A stretch of DNA of 64,000 nt, from NCBI GenBank assembly GCA_020137815.1, contig CM035356.1, positions 1,940,406 through 2,004,405 of the forward strand, read 5' to 3'. The position numbers and the translations under genes were made by a program. The stretch is from Hormiphora californensis (taxonomy: Eukaryota; Ctenophora; Tentaculata; Cydippida; Pleurobrachiidae). Below, piece after piece: positions 31,457-45,413 of this stretch (position 1 is its first letter; every line of letters starts with the position of its first letter). The notes under the pieces are model-generated. The model saw only the letters and a program-made list of their open reading frames with translations. It was not told the DNA's origin and did not search any database.

Positions 31457-34400
31457 ATGCTTACTGTCATCTGCTTTGCCTTGTTGGGTGAGTAATAAAC
31501 TGATTATTCTGAACAGGTCCCCATTGACATACCGGCCTTTCAGGGAAGTACACCTCTTTTTTTACTTCTTTAAACTGAGACCGGAAAGAATCGATCCGAA
31601 GAACTGCAGTAAAATTCAAATCACAAAATTGAACCGTTTAGGAAATTAGATCGACTAGATGGGCTGGTTTCATGTAAATTACCTCACACGCAAACCATCA
31701 TTTCCACAGACAGACCAATACAAATGATATGTCTACATAGATACTTTCTACTGAGGATCGGTTGATTGTTTATTAGCCGCATAATCAGTAATGAAGTTAT
31801 CTCCTTCCCGCAGTACAAAATAGACGGGTTTCATGTAGTACAGTCGGACCCCGATTTAGGGACACCCTCTGGGGAAAGACTCTTGTCCACTAAATCGGGG
31901 TGTCCACTAAATCGGGTTCAAATAACTAGGGTTAGAAAGATGATCATGGCCCTCAATTAGTAATAATCGAACGCCAACGTCCAACTTACAGAAATCGAAC
32001 GCCTTTGGACATGGACACTTCATCGATTGTTTTAATTTTGTTCTTGTGTAGGGACCTGAAACAAGGTATAGTAGGTTATGAGTCATCTGTCATATAAAGA
32101 TTTATCATGTTGTTAATTCCATGTCTCTGACTCTCATTCACCCAGAAATATATTACTCGGATAATGGGAATCTGACTACTGAAGTAGTAGTGTCATAAGG
32201 TATTCTTCACTCTGACGTGCATCAGTCGATCCAAAACAACCCCCATGATGAGCCGTGCTTTAAACACATAACAACTAACCATGTTAGGCAGGCCATGAGG
32301 GTGTGGAAGGACGAGGGTGTGGGTATATGATAATTGTGTCACACTACAATACGGGTGGAATCTTGATTGGATTGAATTCTGTTGAACCCATTTCATGTGT
32401 CGGTTGCACAGTGCACTCTCATTTCGCGAGGAAAATATAATAGTCCATACTAGTAGGCCCGTTCGCCCTACGGGCGAATTTCGGGGAAATGGTAGCTGCA
32501 GCTGGATTAGGGAACGCTGACATCACATGCACTATCCGTTCCTAGCCTATCTCTCACTTTCTCCCTATCCATGTTGTTGTACGCTCTGGGCTTCCTGACA
32601 ATGTCAAGGTGCGAATTTAAGAGATCAATGTCATGGAGGTGCAGTGCTGTTCCAGAAACTCATCACGTGAAAACTTCGCCGCTATGTAGCCGATTCGGAG
32701 ATTTCTATATTCGACTGGAGTAATCACCCTTGGGCGACGTTGGGTAAAGCTATCCGTAGTCGTTGTCCGTTGATTGGCTCGCTTGAACACGTTGGCGTAA
32801 TATGTCATATATTCTCTAGCCTGCTCCCTGACAGCAGCAGATCTTCCGGACCCAGATGACCGTTGCCGAATAGCGCTTGGGGTGGAAGAGCTAGACATCA
32901 GGACAGAAGTAGAAGAATGCACGTGCAGAATTGAATTGGCCCTTGGTACCCAACTACAACCGGCAGATAGGTCTCCAAGTCCCTCTAATAATTGCACGTG
33001 CAAGTGTAGTTGCTAGGTGATGTAGCACTGACAATTTGAATAGTAAGTAGTATGATGTTAATTTTCGTATATCGGGGGAAAAAAATCCTGTCCCTAAATC
33101 GGGGTGCCACTAAATCGGGGGCCCTAAATCGGGGTCCGACTGTAGATAGATACTTGCTACTCCAATATCTTTCTTGAACTCTGCACCGCTAACCCATTGT
33201 TGAGATATGCAGTTACAGGAGTGAGATCAGGGAAAGCAGCAAAGGCTCGAGGCAGCAAGAATTCAGGAGGGAAAGTGTATGATGTTGAAGTTAATATTAA
33301 CTGGAGGTATTATAAACTTGTCTCTCTAACAAATTAGGTGTTTTTTAATCACTTCATCGTTTAATCACTTCATTGTTACCCCACCCCATCATATGAACAC
33401 TGTCAGGCAATTGGGTGCTTTCAACTCTCTGTACCATTTTTTTTACTTAATAGCCCCCCACCAGACCTTGCAGTGTGTGACGAACACAACGAATAGGGGG
33501 TAACCATTAATTTCACTCTAGGTTGAATTACGACCCAAAGTTTATATCTCGTCTGTATACGGTGATTGAGGAGGCACCCAGTATGGGCAGCGATGGGACT
33601 ACATCTGCCCCTATTGTTGTTGAGTCAACGGGAGAATCAGACAACTTCCTACCCGAGGGGCACTGTGAGTATATTGGGCTTTTAACGGGAACCAAGTAAC
33701 AACCAATCAGAACTCGTTATTTAGGTCACGTGACTGGTTATCAGCCAATCAGGGACCAGTATTTCCAGATTCGGTCGGTTCCTGGCTTTTAACCTTCCCC
33801 TAGGCATATATGTAAATCGAGGTCTGACTGTATAACTTCCCAACTTGAATACGAAGCAATCGCACGAACGAAATAATCAGGATGCCGGATGTTTTTTCAA
33901 ACTATCGCTGAATATTTGACTCATTTCAGATTACTGTACTTACTGTGCTCTGGCTACAGATGACTCTTCCTGTCACCAAAAGTATCAGATATGTATTACT
34001 AAGGAGGGATGCTACAGGCATATCTACATTAAATATGGACAGATATTTGTCGATAAGGTATAGTTGAGAGAATCCATCAACAACAAACGCCAAAGATTCT
34101 AATAACTGAACACCGATTCAAACATCACGTTGACTAACTTTTCCCTATTCACATGTTTCTTTCACTAAACATCTCTCCATCGCTCCATATATCTATCTCC
34201 AGGGATGCTAGACAGAGCCGCTCACTAAATAAGATTCACCAAACCTCTCTCTCCATCTATTACAACAGGGATGCTGGGCAGAGCCGCTCTACGACAAGTA
34301 CGGGAAGTGCCAAAGTACTGAGCACCACGAGTTCCACGATGGACACGAGGAGATGTGTGAGACCTGTATCGGCCCCATGTGTAATAGTGAGGTGCTGCTA

Positions 34401-34484
34401 ACTGTTATCGGGGGAGCTAACAATATAATGACGTCATATGTAGGGATCATGTGGTTGATAGTTGGTTGGTGTCTCTTGTTGTGA
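31457..34484 (+). CDS. GPI-anchored LU (Ly6/uPAR-like) secreted protein
   Basis: Exons 31457-31487, 33213-33306, 33522-33664, 33930-34057 and 34269-34484 join in phase to 203 residues. The start MLTVICFALLG with GVTG is a signal peptide. The C-terminal half carries a Cys pattern typical of LU domains: YYCTYC, SSCHQKYQIC, EGCYRH, GCWAEP, GKC, MCETC and MCN, where the final CN is diagnostic. The protein ends in a hydrophobic tail (IMWLIVGWCLLL) with no residues after it, as expected for a GPI-attachment signal. LU proteins act at the cell surface as receptors or modulators. Residues about 25-90 form a Cys-free N-terminal part. Intron 1 contains a 1.3 kb TIR element and intron 3 a small MITE. 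An extra pseudo-acceptor repeat precedes exon 5. The subfamily is not identified. Confidence 0.75.
31841..33142. mobile_element. 1.3-kb TIR element, TA target, CAGTCGGACCCC ends
   Basis: Begins CAGTCGGACCCCGATTTAG and ends with the complement, each flanked by TA, as for Tc1/mariner/pogo-type elements. The ends contain further copies of CTAAATCGGGG. The interior holds a 128-residue minus-strand frame (32617-33003) with no recognisable transposase. Probably non-autonomous. It lies in intron 1 of the LU gene. Confidence 0.75.
33678..33786. mobile_element. Small MITE/SINE-like repeat, copy 1
   Basis: Matches 40899-41012 in inverted orientation over about 105 bases (core AACCAATCAGAACTCGTTAT, GGTCACGTGACTGGTTATCA, GGTCGGTTCCTG). 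It lies in intron 3 of the LU gene. Confidence 0.75.
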
Positions 34485-35603
34485 TGTTGTTTAATTAATT
34501 AATTAACTCTGTGTCTATTTTTAGAGTGATCTACCCGGAAATATACCTTGAAATCAATTTCAAAATTACTGTTCATTCAACAAAATTGGTAGAATAACTG
34601 ACAGGTACCTACACTGAGTCTCGGCCATTAGAAATGGGATATATAAAGAAACCTAAAAAACCTATCCATGGTTCTAAACGGGTTCTAAACTATCGCTAAT
34701 AGACGGCTCGAGACCATGCATGGATATATGCAAAATGACATGTTTTTGTGTTTATTGACACCCATTTATCCTTAGAGAAACAGTCTTATAACACTGGTGC
34801 AAAGAACACTAACTAACTAACTAGGGTTACCAGGCCGATGAGCTGGTCTCTTGAGATGTAGGTTAACTTCTTTAGACCTGCACAGAATGCAACAGACAAG
34901 GAAGGGGATAAAATTATATGCACTACGAAATGGTATATACTGTGGCGGAGAGAGACTAATGATAACCTAGTAATGGCATAGAACTTTGTGACCTTTTATA
35001 GCCCCACCCAGTCTCTTAGTACAGCTTGCAGCTTCAACCAATCCAGAGGCAAGTTGTCAGATGCGCCAAGAGAAAGCAAGACAGTGGTTATATTAGGAGA
35101 CTTGGTGAGGCAGTCAACTCACTCGTTCGCGGGCCTCCTTTTTTAATACGTCACCAATTAGGAGACATATGGCAAACTACAGAAGCCTCAATATTCAGTC
35201 AATATCTAACAAGATCAGTTAGTGAAGCTGAAACAATGGTTTTCAGCGAGGATCACAATATCTAGCTCTATCAAATATCCCACAAGGACAAAGTAAAGCT
35301 ATAATAGAGAGCTGGAATGTGGATAGCTATACAGTCTTTCAATGAGGCGCAACCAGGATCATATTGAACACAGCTGGGAGATGACAATAGAGTAAATAAC
35401 ATATATATTGTGTAAATTGATAGTGCAAAATGGGTCCGTGAGGGGTGGAGACTGGAGCTAAGGATAGAAGAGGGAAGAAATGAATAAATGAGATATACAG
35501 CGTATGGCTATTACAAAGCCTCAGATGAATTAGTATACACAACCTGCTCTACAGCAGTAGCAGCTGCCCAAATACGTTCATCAACAAAAGGAATAATTTT
35601 GGG

Positions 35604-35670
<67 letters not shown>

Positions 35671-37384
35671 TGTACACCTTGCACATATTGTAGGCCCTGC
35701 AGCCGATCCAACAGAACACAACCCTATAAAGGAAATGCGAGGGAGAGAGAAAGGAAGTACCAAGAGAGAGGGCGAAAGAGAGAGCACCCGCTGAGAGCGG
35801 CACGAGATTCACACTTCCTCCATATATTTAGGAATTGTTACCAAACAATGGAGCGAGAACGCATGCATTGGACACGAGATAATCAGAACCTAAAATGTGC
35901 ATAGCAGCACAAAATTAGATGGACAGAGACTTAGCATAATCTGGCCAAACGGTGGATGTGGAAGAGACACGGAGAGAAAGAGAACTATCTCGGAGAGAAA
36001 GGGAGAAGTGATTAAGTAATTAGTATAGATCATTACACGCAGAATGCGGGATTTAGAGAGATGTAGAGAGATGTATAGAGAGAGACGTATAGAGAGAGAG
36101 GAGAAAGAGCGAGAGAAAGAGAGTGACAGAGAGACATACACAGTGGGAGACAGAGAGATGAGAGACAGAGAGAGACTAGTTATTAGACCATATTTGTTGA
36201 CCAAGCCATGGCTAGCCATATACAATCCTCAGTCTTCACAGAGACATCGAGGAAATGATCAACTTTACCACAAACACGATAAAACCATGAAAAACGGAGA
36301 AAGGCTGTTTGGCGTTGTGCCGTTGTTGAGTATGGGGTTTAGCAGCGCCACACCCCGTTGTGATTCGCCAGTGTGCTCAGATCGGGTCGGCGGCCCGTCA
36401 GAAAAAAGAGGAGCTATGAGTTATACAAGGGCTATTATACTGATATTTTGTGTATTGAGTAGATCTAATATCTAGCAGCAAGGTTATATGTGCCTACACA
36501 GACACGTGCATGTACGTGTATTCTAATAGCACACGATGCAGTATATAATGGGTCCTAAATGGGACTCAAATAGGAGATTTATTAGATATAGGGCCACTGA
36601 TTGAGAGATAAAGAGAAAGGCAGTGATATCGTGTGATGGAGAGAAACACACTAAAGTCTCTCATCAACACAGCAGACATATGTTGATAAAAACAATGAGA
36701 AGTAATATCTGAATAGAGTGGGACAAGAGTGGACAAGGGGTGAGACAAGGGGTGGGTACTGGGTGGGTACTGGGTATATCCCCCGATGGGTATTAACTGT
36801 TAGTGGACAACTGACAACGATCTGACAATGATATCTACTGCTAAGAACTATATTACTAACCTTTCTTTCAGTTCAAGTAGTAATCATGCTATCATCCGGT
36901 ACAGTTCCACAACCTGTCACATCGCCGTACATTACCATCTTGGAACAACATGCTAGATGTGGAGAACAGTTAGGTTAATAGAATTTTAGTAATTAGAATG
37001 CGGCTGGAAAGGAGGATACATGTGGGATAATCGAAGGTGGGGTAAGAAGGTGGGGAGGAAATGGGAGATCTCATTAATTGACAATTTAACAAATTATGTA
37101 AATTTTGAGAAGAATAGTATTTTGGTCGTAGATTTATGCACACACAACACTCATCATATTCTGTCCCAATCCCATCATATAATATTCATCAGTCATATTG
37201 ATACACCCGGACCACGTTACAAATGTTATAAATTCAAAGCTATTATATCACATACCCTAGATGGTTGAAGGTGTTTCATTTTAAGATGGCACTGCCATCA
37301 TGGCAGCCCATGTATCTTCAAATATCTCCAAATATCTCCAATATCTCCAAATATCTCCAAATATCTCTCTCAATAATCCTCTAT
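34485..37384. other. Intergenic, no gene seen
   Basis: Contains a (GA)n tract at 35607-35668 and purine-rich stretches near 36040-36180. The open frames look like by-products of these. No conserved domain noticed. Confidence 0.5.
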
Positions 37385-38029
37385 TATACTGGGTGTTCAT
37401 TTTGGATCTTTACAAGCGTTGGCCTTCACCCAGAAAAAAGTTGACAATATCAGGCCATGAAACTTCATACTTGGACTATTCTATACCCTCATTCAAGGTT
37501 CCTGGGGTTTTTGGAGCTCTAGCACCCCGGGAAGTGTGTTTTTGGCATCAAAACTACCAGAAGGAATTTTTTGCTGGTGCTGAGACTTTGCTAAAATGTT
37601 TTTTGGGTATTTTCTATGTCAATCCTAAAGTTTCATAGAGATTGGATGTGTTTTTCGGACTCACAATTTCGATAAAAGTGGCTGGAAAGGCTCAGAAACA
37701 GCTCAAAAACGGCTAAAATTTAGTCTCTCCAGCCACTATTTACGAAATTTTGAGTCTGAAAAACACATCCAATCTCTATGAAACTTTAGGATTGACATAG
37801 AAAATACCCAAAAAACATTTTAGCAAAGTCTCAGCACCAACAAAAATTTCCTTCTGGTAGTTTTGATGCCAAAAACACACTTCCCGGGGTCCTAAAGCTC
37901 CAAAACCCCCAGGAACCTTGAATGAGGGTATAGAATAGTCCAAGTATGAAGTTTCATGACCAAATCTTGCCAACTTTTTTCTGGGTGAAGCCCAACGCTT
38001 GTAAAGATCCAAAATGAACACCCTGTATA
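37385..38029. mobile_element. 645-bp palindromic mariner-like MITE
   Basis: The two halves are about 300-base inverted copies around 37707. Ends read TATACTGGGTGTTCATTTTG and the complement of TATACAGGGTGTTCATTTTG. The TA-flanked CAGGGTGTTC terminus resembles mariner-type ends. The paired frames of 81 and 112 residues on the two strands reflect the symmetry and are not taken as genes. Confidence 0.8.
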
Positions 38030-38442
38030 CTCGAACAAACTAAAAAAATCCCATGCCACAGTAAACAAACTCTAACACAACAACCTCCACGGTCTCAAAA
38101 TTTAGAATTATATATCAATTGACGTATACAAATTTCAGGGAAAACACTAGCAGGGTGTACCTGTACACTATCAGCTGCATCGCGCTAACCATTTCTCCAA
38201 CGAGCGGGGCGAGGAGAGTGGTCAGCTGCATCGCGCTAACAGAGAGCACGCCTGCAGTAACAAATAGCTTGGGGGGTATACAAAGTGTAGCGCATCTCAG
38301 GTATAATAGTGGTGATGTGTTCCAGCTAGTTGCTCACGGCAAGTATCATCCTGAAAAGGGGGGGGATTTAGTGAAATCATAAAATGGAACCTGAGTTGCG
38401 GCAATTCGTTCCCCAGTACAGCCTCATCCCGCCCTCACTCAC

Positions 38443-41400
38443 CAGAGCAGTCCAGCGAAGAAGTTGATGAGATAGAGAGCAAGTTTAACGAATCCCTCCT
38501 TCTTGTTCCGATCCATTTCATCTCCATTCATGACAGCAGTGGGGTCGTAGATACCAAGCACACTCATTCTTGGCCTCGTGGCATACCTGAAAGGAGTTGT
38601 TGAGTAACAACGAGAAGGGAGGGGGCGGGTGTTCTAACCCTGATTTTACGGGGCGTGCGGTGAGACATTGTCGAGTGAATTGAAAGGAAGGGAAGCTTCA
38701 ACATTCCAGAAATGGAATTCCAATGAAGAAAAATAAGAAAGACCCGCTTCTCTTTCGATTATCTCAAATAGGCTGTGTGGTTATAAACTGTCTGGCACCG
38801 CGGACCCCATCCGAGCGCACTGTCGCTTGAGAATCAAATCGGGGGCTGGCGCCGCCAGACAGGTCATAAACAAACATTGTCAGGCTCGATGGCCAATCTT
38901 CAGTTGACACACTTCCTGAGAATACTCACCTATACGCGTGATAGAGGGCTAGGGGGCACATGATAACAATTCCCAGGTACTGCATGTAGTAGAGGTAACA
39001 GAGGGCAATGAATCCTTGTAGTCCATATTCTGGCATCACCAACTGAGGGAGTTAATTAGTTTAATTAATTAGGGAGTTAATTAGTTTAATTAATTCAATG
39101 TCTCAGCTGAGGGGGCATTGAACCCTGTAGTTTCACTATCTGAGGGAGGGGGGGGGTACCTTAGGGGTAATTTCATTACCAAGCCAATAGTACAAATGGA
39201 TTGTGTCGCACAGCAAGGATTTAATCTCTTAGTGGGAAGTGGGGGGGGGGGGGGGGGGTCAAGTGTATCAAACACTTTCAGGAAATTGGACTTTTGTAAT
39301 CCCATATTGTCGGGGGGGGGGGGGGTCCTAATAAACCGTATGATATGAACACAGTTACCCGCTATATCTTCTTTGCATTTATATCTATCTCTCGAATACC
39401 TTGGGTATTGGGTGTGGTACGGGTGTGACATCTTGACCATTCTCAGACTTATATGTTCTTTTCAGAATTTAAATTATTTTCAGAATTTAAACTTTTCTCA
39501 GAAATGGTCATGCGGCGTCACATACGAAATCTAGAGAGGTGTGGCTAAACTTTTGCAAGACTTTGAAATGCCCCACTTTATGGGTTGCTCCTTATCTCGG
39601 CACTGCTGCAGTGCTCAAGCCCTCTCCTTATCATAGTCAAGCCCCCTCCTTATCATAGATTATTTAAGGATCAGGTCACATATCAAGGAACTATATTCGC
39701 CCTATTGTCTCAGTATTGTGATACATGATCAGGTATATCGCTCTGTTTTTGTGATCTAACCAGTTTTTTGCTGTCATAATATATCTCTCGTATGATGAAA
39801 AGTGTTTCAAGTTTCAACTCATCTTAAACCTAGATCTGAAAATGTCCAGAACAGAGAAACTATTGCCTAGTTCACGTTGACTTTATAAAGCATTATACAA
39901 CTAAACGGTTGTCTCTTGAGACTATCTATATTCCATTTCAAACAACTATAATGTATTTACTAGATCGCTCGGATATTCTAATTTATAAATGTGACTGTGT
40001 CATCCAACAATGCCGAACAATGTCTAACGAAGCTCTTTATTTTATTCTATTGTAGTATGACTCGTAAAAAAACCTTTTAGTCTATCAATTGTTACCGATA
40101 TTTGATACCCCATGAACGATTTCAAGATACCGATATTTGATACGACATGACACCTTTCTAGATCCAGTCAAACGTAGATTTATTGATCTCATCAGTGGTT
40201 TTTGTTGGATATTTGTCTCAGTATTGTGATACATGATCAGGTATATCGCTCTGTTTTTGTGATCTTGCAGTCCATATTCTGGCATCACCAACTGAGGGAG
40301 TTAATTAGTTTAATTAATTAGGGAGTTAATTAGTTTAATTAATTCAATGTCTCAGCTGAGGGGGCATTGAACCCTGTAGTTTCACTATCTGAGGGAGGGG
40401 GGGGGGGGTACCTTAGGGGTAATTTCATTACCAAGCCAATAGTACAAATGGATTGTGTCGCACAGCAAGGATTTAATCTCTTAGTGGGAAGTGGGGGGGG
40501 GGGGGGTCAAGTGTATCAAACACTTTCAGGAAATTGGACTTTTGTAATCCCATATTGTCGGGGGGGGGGGGGGTCCTAATAAACCGTATGATATGAACAC
40601 AGTTACCCGCTATATCTTCTTTGCATTTATATCTATCTCTCGAATACCTTGGGTATTGGGTGTGGTAGGGGTTTAGTAGATCATGTGGTGAATCGTAGAA
40701 TAGGCATCTTGACCTTTCTCAGACTAATATGTTCTTTTCAGAATTTAAACTGCATTTTCAGAATTTAAACTTTTCTCAGAAATGGTCATGCGGCGTCACA
40801 TACGAAATCTAGAGAGGTGTGGCTAAACTTTTGCAAGACTTTGAAATGCTCCACTTTATGAGTTGCTCCTTATCTCAGCACTGCTGCACTGATCAAGCCA
40901 GGAACCGACCGAATCAGGAAATACTGGTCCCTGATTGGCTGATAACCAGTCACGTGACCTAAATAACGAGTTCTGATTGGTTGTTTACTTGTTTCGGTCG
41001 CGGTCGGTTCCTGCTCCTTATCATAGTCAAGCCCCTCCATAGTCCATATCATAGATTGTTTAAGGATCAGGTCACATATCAAGGAACTATATATTCGCTA
41101 TATATTGTCTAAGTTCTCAGTATTGTGACACCTGATCAGGTATATCGCTCTGTTTTTGTGATCTCATCCTAGTGTTTTGCTGTCATGATCATATATCTCT
41201 CGTATGATGAAAAGTGTTTCATGCTCAATCTATCTGAAAATGTCCAGAACAGAGAAACTATTGCCTAGTTCACGTTGACTTTATAAAGCATTATACAACT
41301 AAACGGTTCTCTTGAGACTATCTATATTCCATTTCGAACAACTATAACATGTTTATCAGATCGCTCGGATATTCTAATTTATAAATGTGACTGGTTGATA

Positions 41401-44400
41401 TCATCAACATTGCCGAACTTTGTTTAATCTTTGTTTAATGTTTATTAGTTTACCCAATTTACTCTATTCCAGTATGACTATTGGAAACCTTTTAGTTTAT
41501 CAATTGTTACCGATATTTGATACCCCATGAACAATTTCAAGATACCGATATTTGATACGACATGACAACTTTCAGTCAAACGTTGATTTATTGGGCTCGT
41601 CAGCGGTTTTTGTTGGATATTTGATATGTAGTGTGGCCTTTATAGTTTCATCAGTTTGTGATTTCACTATATAGTGCTATCCAACAATCAATAATCGAAT
41701 TGGTCCAGAAAGAAATATACAAATAAGTTTTACTTTCGTCACAATTGCGTCATAGTGTGAACAGGAAAGGGTACTTGGGCCTTTTTGCAAGATAAAAGTG
41801 CATGTGTTTTTGTGGAATAAGTCCACTGCTAGGGTAAAAGTACATAATGCATTTAGTCGTGACGCAGTTATATTGCAAGTGCAGGGAACGGCATTGTAAT
41901 ATCTAACTTTCTTTAACAATTTTTCGTCGTTTTGCTGTAAGAGAGAATGCCCAATATGACTGCATGATAGTCCCCCAGCTGGGACGTCTTTTTCTTTTAG
42001 ATTAAAAAGATAACTATAATTATGTCTCATATAGCTAGTTGTGTATTAAATGGCGGTACTTTATGACAGCTTTTTCCTCTCATAAGATATGAAAATATGT
42101 TTTAAAATGAATGTATAATCTCAGCCTGTCATGTTTATTAATTTAGAAGGGGGTGATGTCAGTACACCGGTCATGTTTTAGTTCAAGCTGAACGACTTTT
42201 TCAAAAAGACAGTACTGCCCTGTTATAACAGTATAATCTTTGCATGATCATCTGCATGATTTTCGTGCATGTAATAATCTTTATACAATTGGCAATGAGC
42301 ATTGAAACAGCCATCCTACCTGTTATTATACATTGCGATTTTGAGATGATCCAAGTTTAGCTTTTCATGACTTACTTGTTATGTGTTCGAACCCTCCTTA
42401 CATTTGGGCGCGGAGAGTGGGGGTCAACCAAGGCAATTAGACTTACTTGCCTTACTCGACCCTGTATCCCGCAATGACTTACCGGGTTGAGGGAGTTACA
42501 GAGGTCAATCGGGTTCTTATAGTCCGTCTTCAGCTCGTCAAACGATATTATCTGTAACAGGGGATATGTCACACAACTTTAACAGGGGATTATAGATATA
42601 TGTCACACACATCTTTGAGAATTATAGTAATCAGATATTGCAAAACCACTAGGTCAATATCATCTCGAGATAGTTGGTCTCATTTAGAAACTAGCTCACT
42701 TAACGAATAACACCCCTATCATTATACTCAGATAACTTTGTAGACTGCTATAATCTTTGTAGTTCGTCGTGAGACTCTATCTCTCTCTCAATCTAACCTC
42801 ACTTTCCGCCTAATAAACTGTGATCACCGCGGTAGGTCGTTGGTGGTGTCAAAGAAATAAACTACCTAGCTCTAGGGAACCACGTGGTTAAGTTACGAAA
42901 CCCCTTTTATCAATATCTTTTACAACATCAGGCCTTTAAAAGGGGAATACTTTGGTGGTTTTGGTATAAGTTGACAGGCTTTACTCTCGGTGATGTTCAA
43001 GAATTAATGCTCTTGATGAATGAGTTGACACATATTTCACCCATATCATATTTCATTTCCCAATCCCAACGTATTTCATATTATTACAACTCGACGTCAA
43101 TGGGCGAACCCAAATCATATCATATCACGTTTCATCAGTGATATACTTTTTAAGATACTGGATAGCTTTATTATTACTTTCTTGTTGAGTAACAGTTAGT
43201 TTCGATTTTAGAAGATGTTGAAACCACAACCACCTTACCATGATATTAATCTCTTGGGGTTTTCAACTCTTATTATAGTGGTAGATATAAGTTCCCCTCT
43301 TTAAATCGTGACCTACTTCAGATTAATAACACCACCCACATTGCGGTTTAATCCAAGTTCTGCACGTCTCATTAGGTGATTAACAAGCAGCCTTAGCCCT
43401 ACTATAACAGTCTGAAGCTGCTTTGGAAGCTGGTATCAAAAGCAACCCTAGCCTAGCATTATACTACTGTAGCTCTGTAACAGGTATCAGATGTCTCCAG
43501 AGGCTGCCTTGTTAACCCTAGCCACAATCATATATCTGCTTTGAAGGTACCTTGTTAGCAATCTACCTAATCTGTAGTGGTTTTTAAGGTGCACTATGTA
43601 TAATAGGGTTTGGGAACTGCAAAACCAGCTCTTCAGTTACGTCACTTTGCCAAATATAGGCATCTGTTGCATATTGACCCTCTCCCAATGAAAATAGGAG
43701 ATACCCATTACCCAGGCCAGTTTAACCTTCCAGTCATGTAACCAATGATGTTATCTTAGGCAACATACTGCGGAAATTTGGGCACGTCGCGCCCCTCATG
43801 TTCGCACGCCCAAAGGGCGATCCCCTCACACACCTACAGGGCTTGCCTGCTACGCAGGCAATGCGGAAATCTATATTACATATGTACTACATACTACTCA
43901 GGGAGCAGTTTAAGACGCAATGATATGACATTCAATTTAATCATCGGGCCGTATACTTATCTAAATTCGGTATTCATATATTGAATCAATATGAATACCG
44001 AATTTAGTCATTGAGGGAGTGGACTGGCTATACCAATATAAAAACTATTAACGCTCGGCTCACTGTAGAGGCTTGCTTCCATTTCCTAAGAAAACGCTCT
44101 GTCAAACTCTTCCAAGAAATTTAGTTTTCATATAATTAGCCAGTTAAGTGTTACTAAAATTATTGGTATGTCCTTTAACTTGATCTGTGAAGAGATGCCG
44201 GCGAGAGTGCTCAACTGCTCGTTTCGATTATAGTTATGTTCTTTAGTTATAACTTTTCTTTTTTATTCCGTCGAATATGTTTCTGAAAAACTTAGATAAT
44301 TCAGGAGAGTTTGCAGTTTGCATACAGACCTACGTATACTGTCAGTATTTTAGATCCTTCAATAGACACCTAAGTCCTAAGCGAGGGCCGGTTTACTATA

Positions 44401-45380
44401 GACCTTCATTATAGAACACTAGCTCATCAGTACATCTGCATGGTAAGTTAACAAAGTGATAATGTGACTAGAGAGATGTAGCAGTCAGGTCACTAAAAGG
44501 TGTAAATACGCCCGAAATGCACGGCCATCATCGTGTATAGAGCGGCATATATAAATGTTAGCTGAGTTCCAACCCACACAACAACTGTTGTATGTGATGA
44601 TGGGTCCGGGTTTAGGCCCCGGTTTAGGTGCTAAATATAGTGCGTGGTTAACGTAGCTTTATAGAATGGTTTTTTATAGCCATTGTCGGGCTGGGAAATG
44701 CAGCATCCTTATAACTTGCACTCTCTCTATCTCCCTCTATCGATATTAGCTTGGTTGGAGAGAGCACTTCGTGAGACCTACATTGTCTCCCTGTAATGAC
44801 CATGGACATTTTAACCTTTCAGTGATCCTATTGCATTGTATTAGGTTATGCAGTTAGCCTGGGATCGCTCGATGTCCCGGAAACCTAGCGAAGGAAAACC
44901 TAAGGCCGTTAATGTTATAAGTGTCACATCCTCATAAAACGGAGAAGCCATTTTTGTATCGATTCCTGGGAATATTACCACATGATCTGACAGTTATGCA
45001 CTGTCGAGGGACCTCAGTTCAGGCCCTTCATGTATATAAGTGACGTGATGTCTTGTTAGCAAGTGTTTGAATAGTTTCAACTAAACTATTGACGTTGACT
45101 AACGTTCTGCTGTTCTTAAAATAGTAACTATATTCTTGAAATATTATATCCTTGTTCTTTTCACAATTTGATCACTTGATATTCACACTAGACATATTTG
45201 CTCAGCTGTCACCCATGCAACCCCTTGTCAGAAGCTCTGACATGATATTACTGTCAGAGAAAAGGGGGCGTCAAGAGGGGGAGTTGGTGGTTACAACGAC
45301 TTATCCAGCTGTTGTACAGTATTTAGTCTGCCGGGTTGAAGAGGGATGGGAAGGGCTAGAGAGAGGAGGGAGAGAGGAGG

Positions 45381-45413
<33 letters not shown>

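Noticed and set aside
32617-33003. 128-residue frame inside the CAGTCGGACC element as a transposase
   Set aside because: No DDE or helix-turn-helix motif is visible; left as part of the element.
37300-38021. Frames reading HETSYLDYSIPSFKVPG on both strands as a gene
   Set aside because: They are the two arms of a palindromic MITE.
42390-42480. tRNA-like B box GTTCGAACC near cornichon exon 2
   Set aside because: No A box at proper distance and no cloverleaf; not called as a tRNA.
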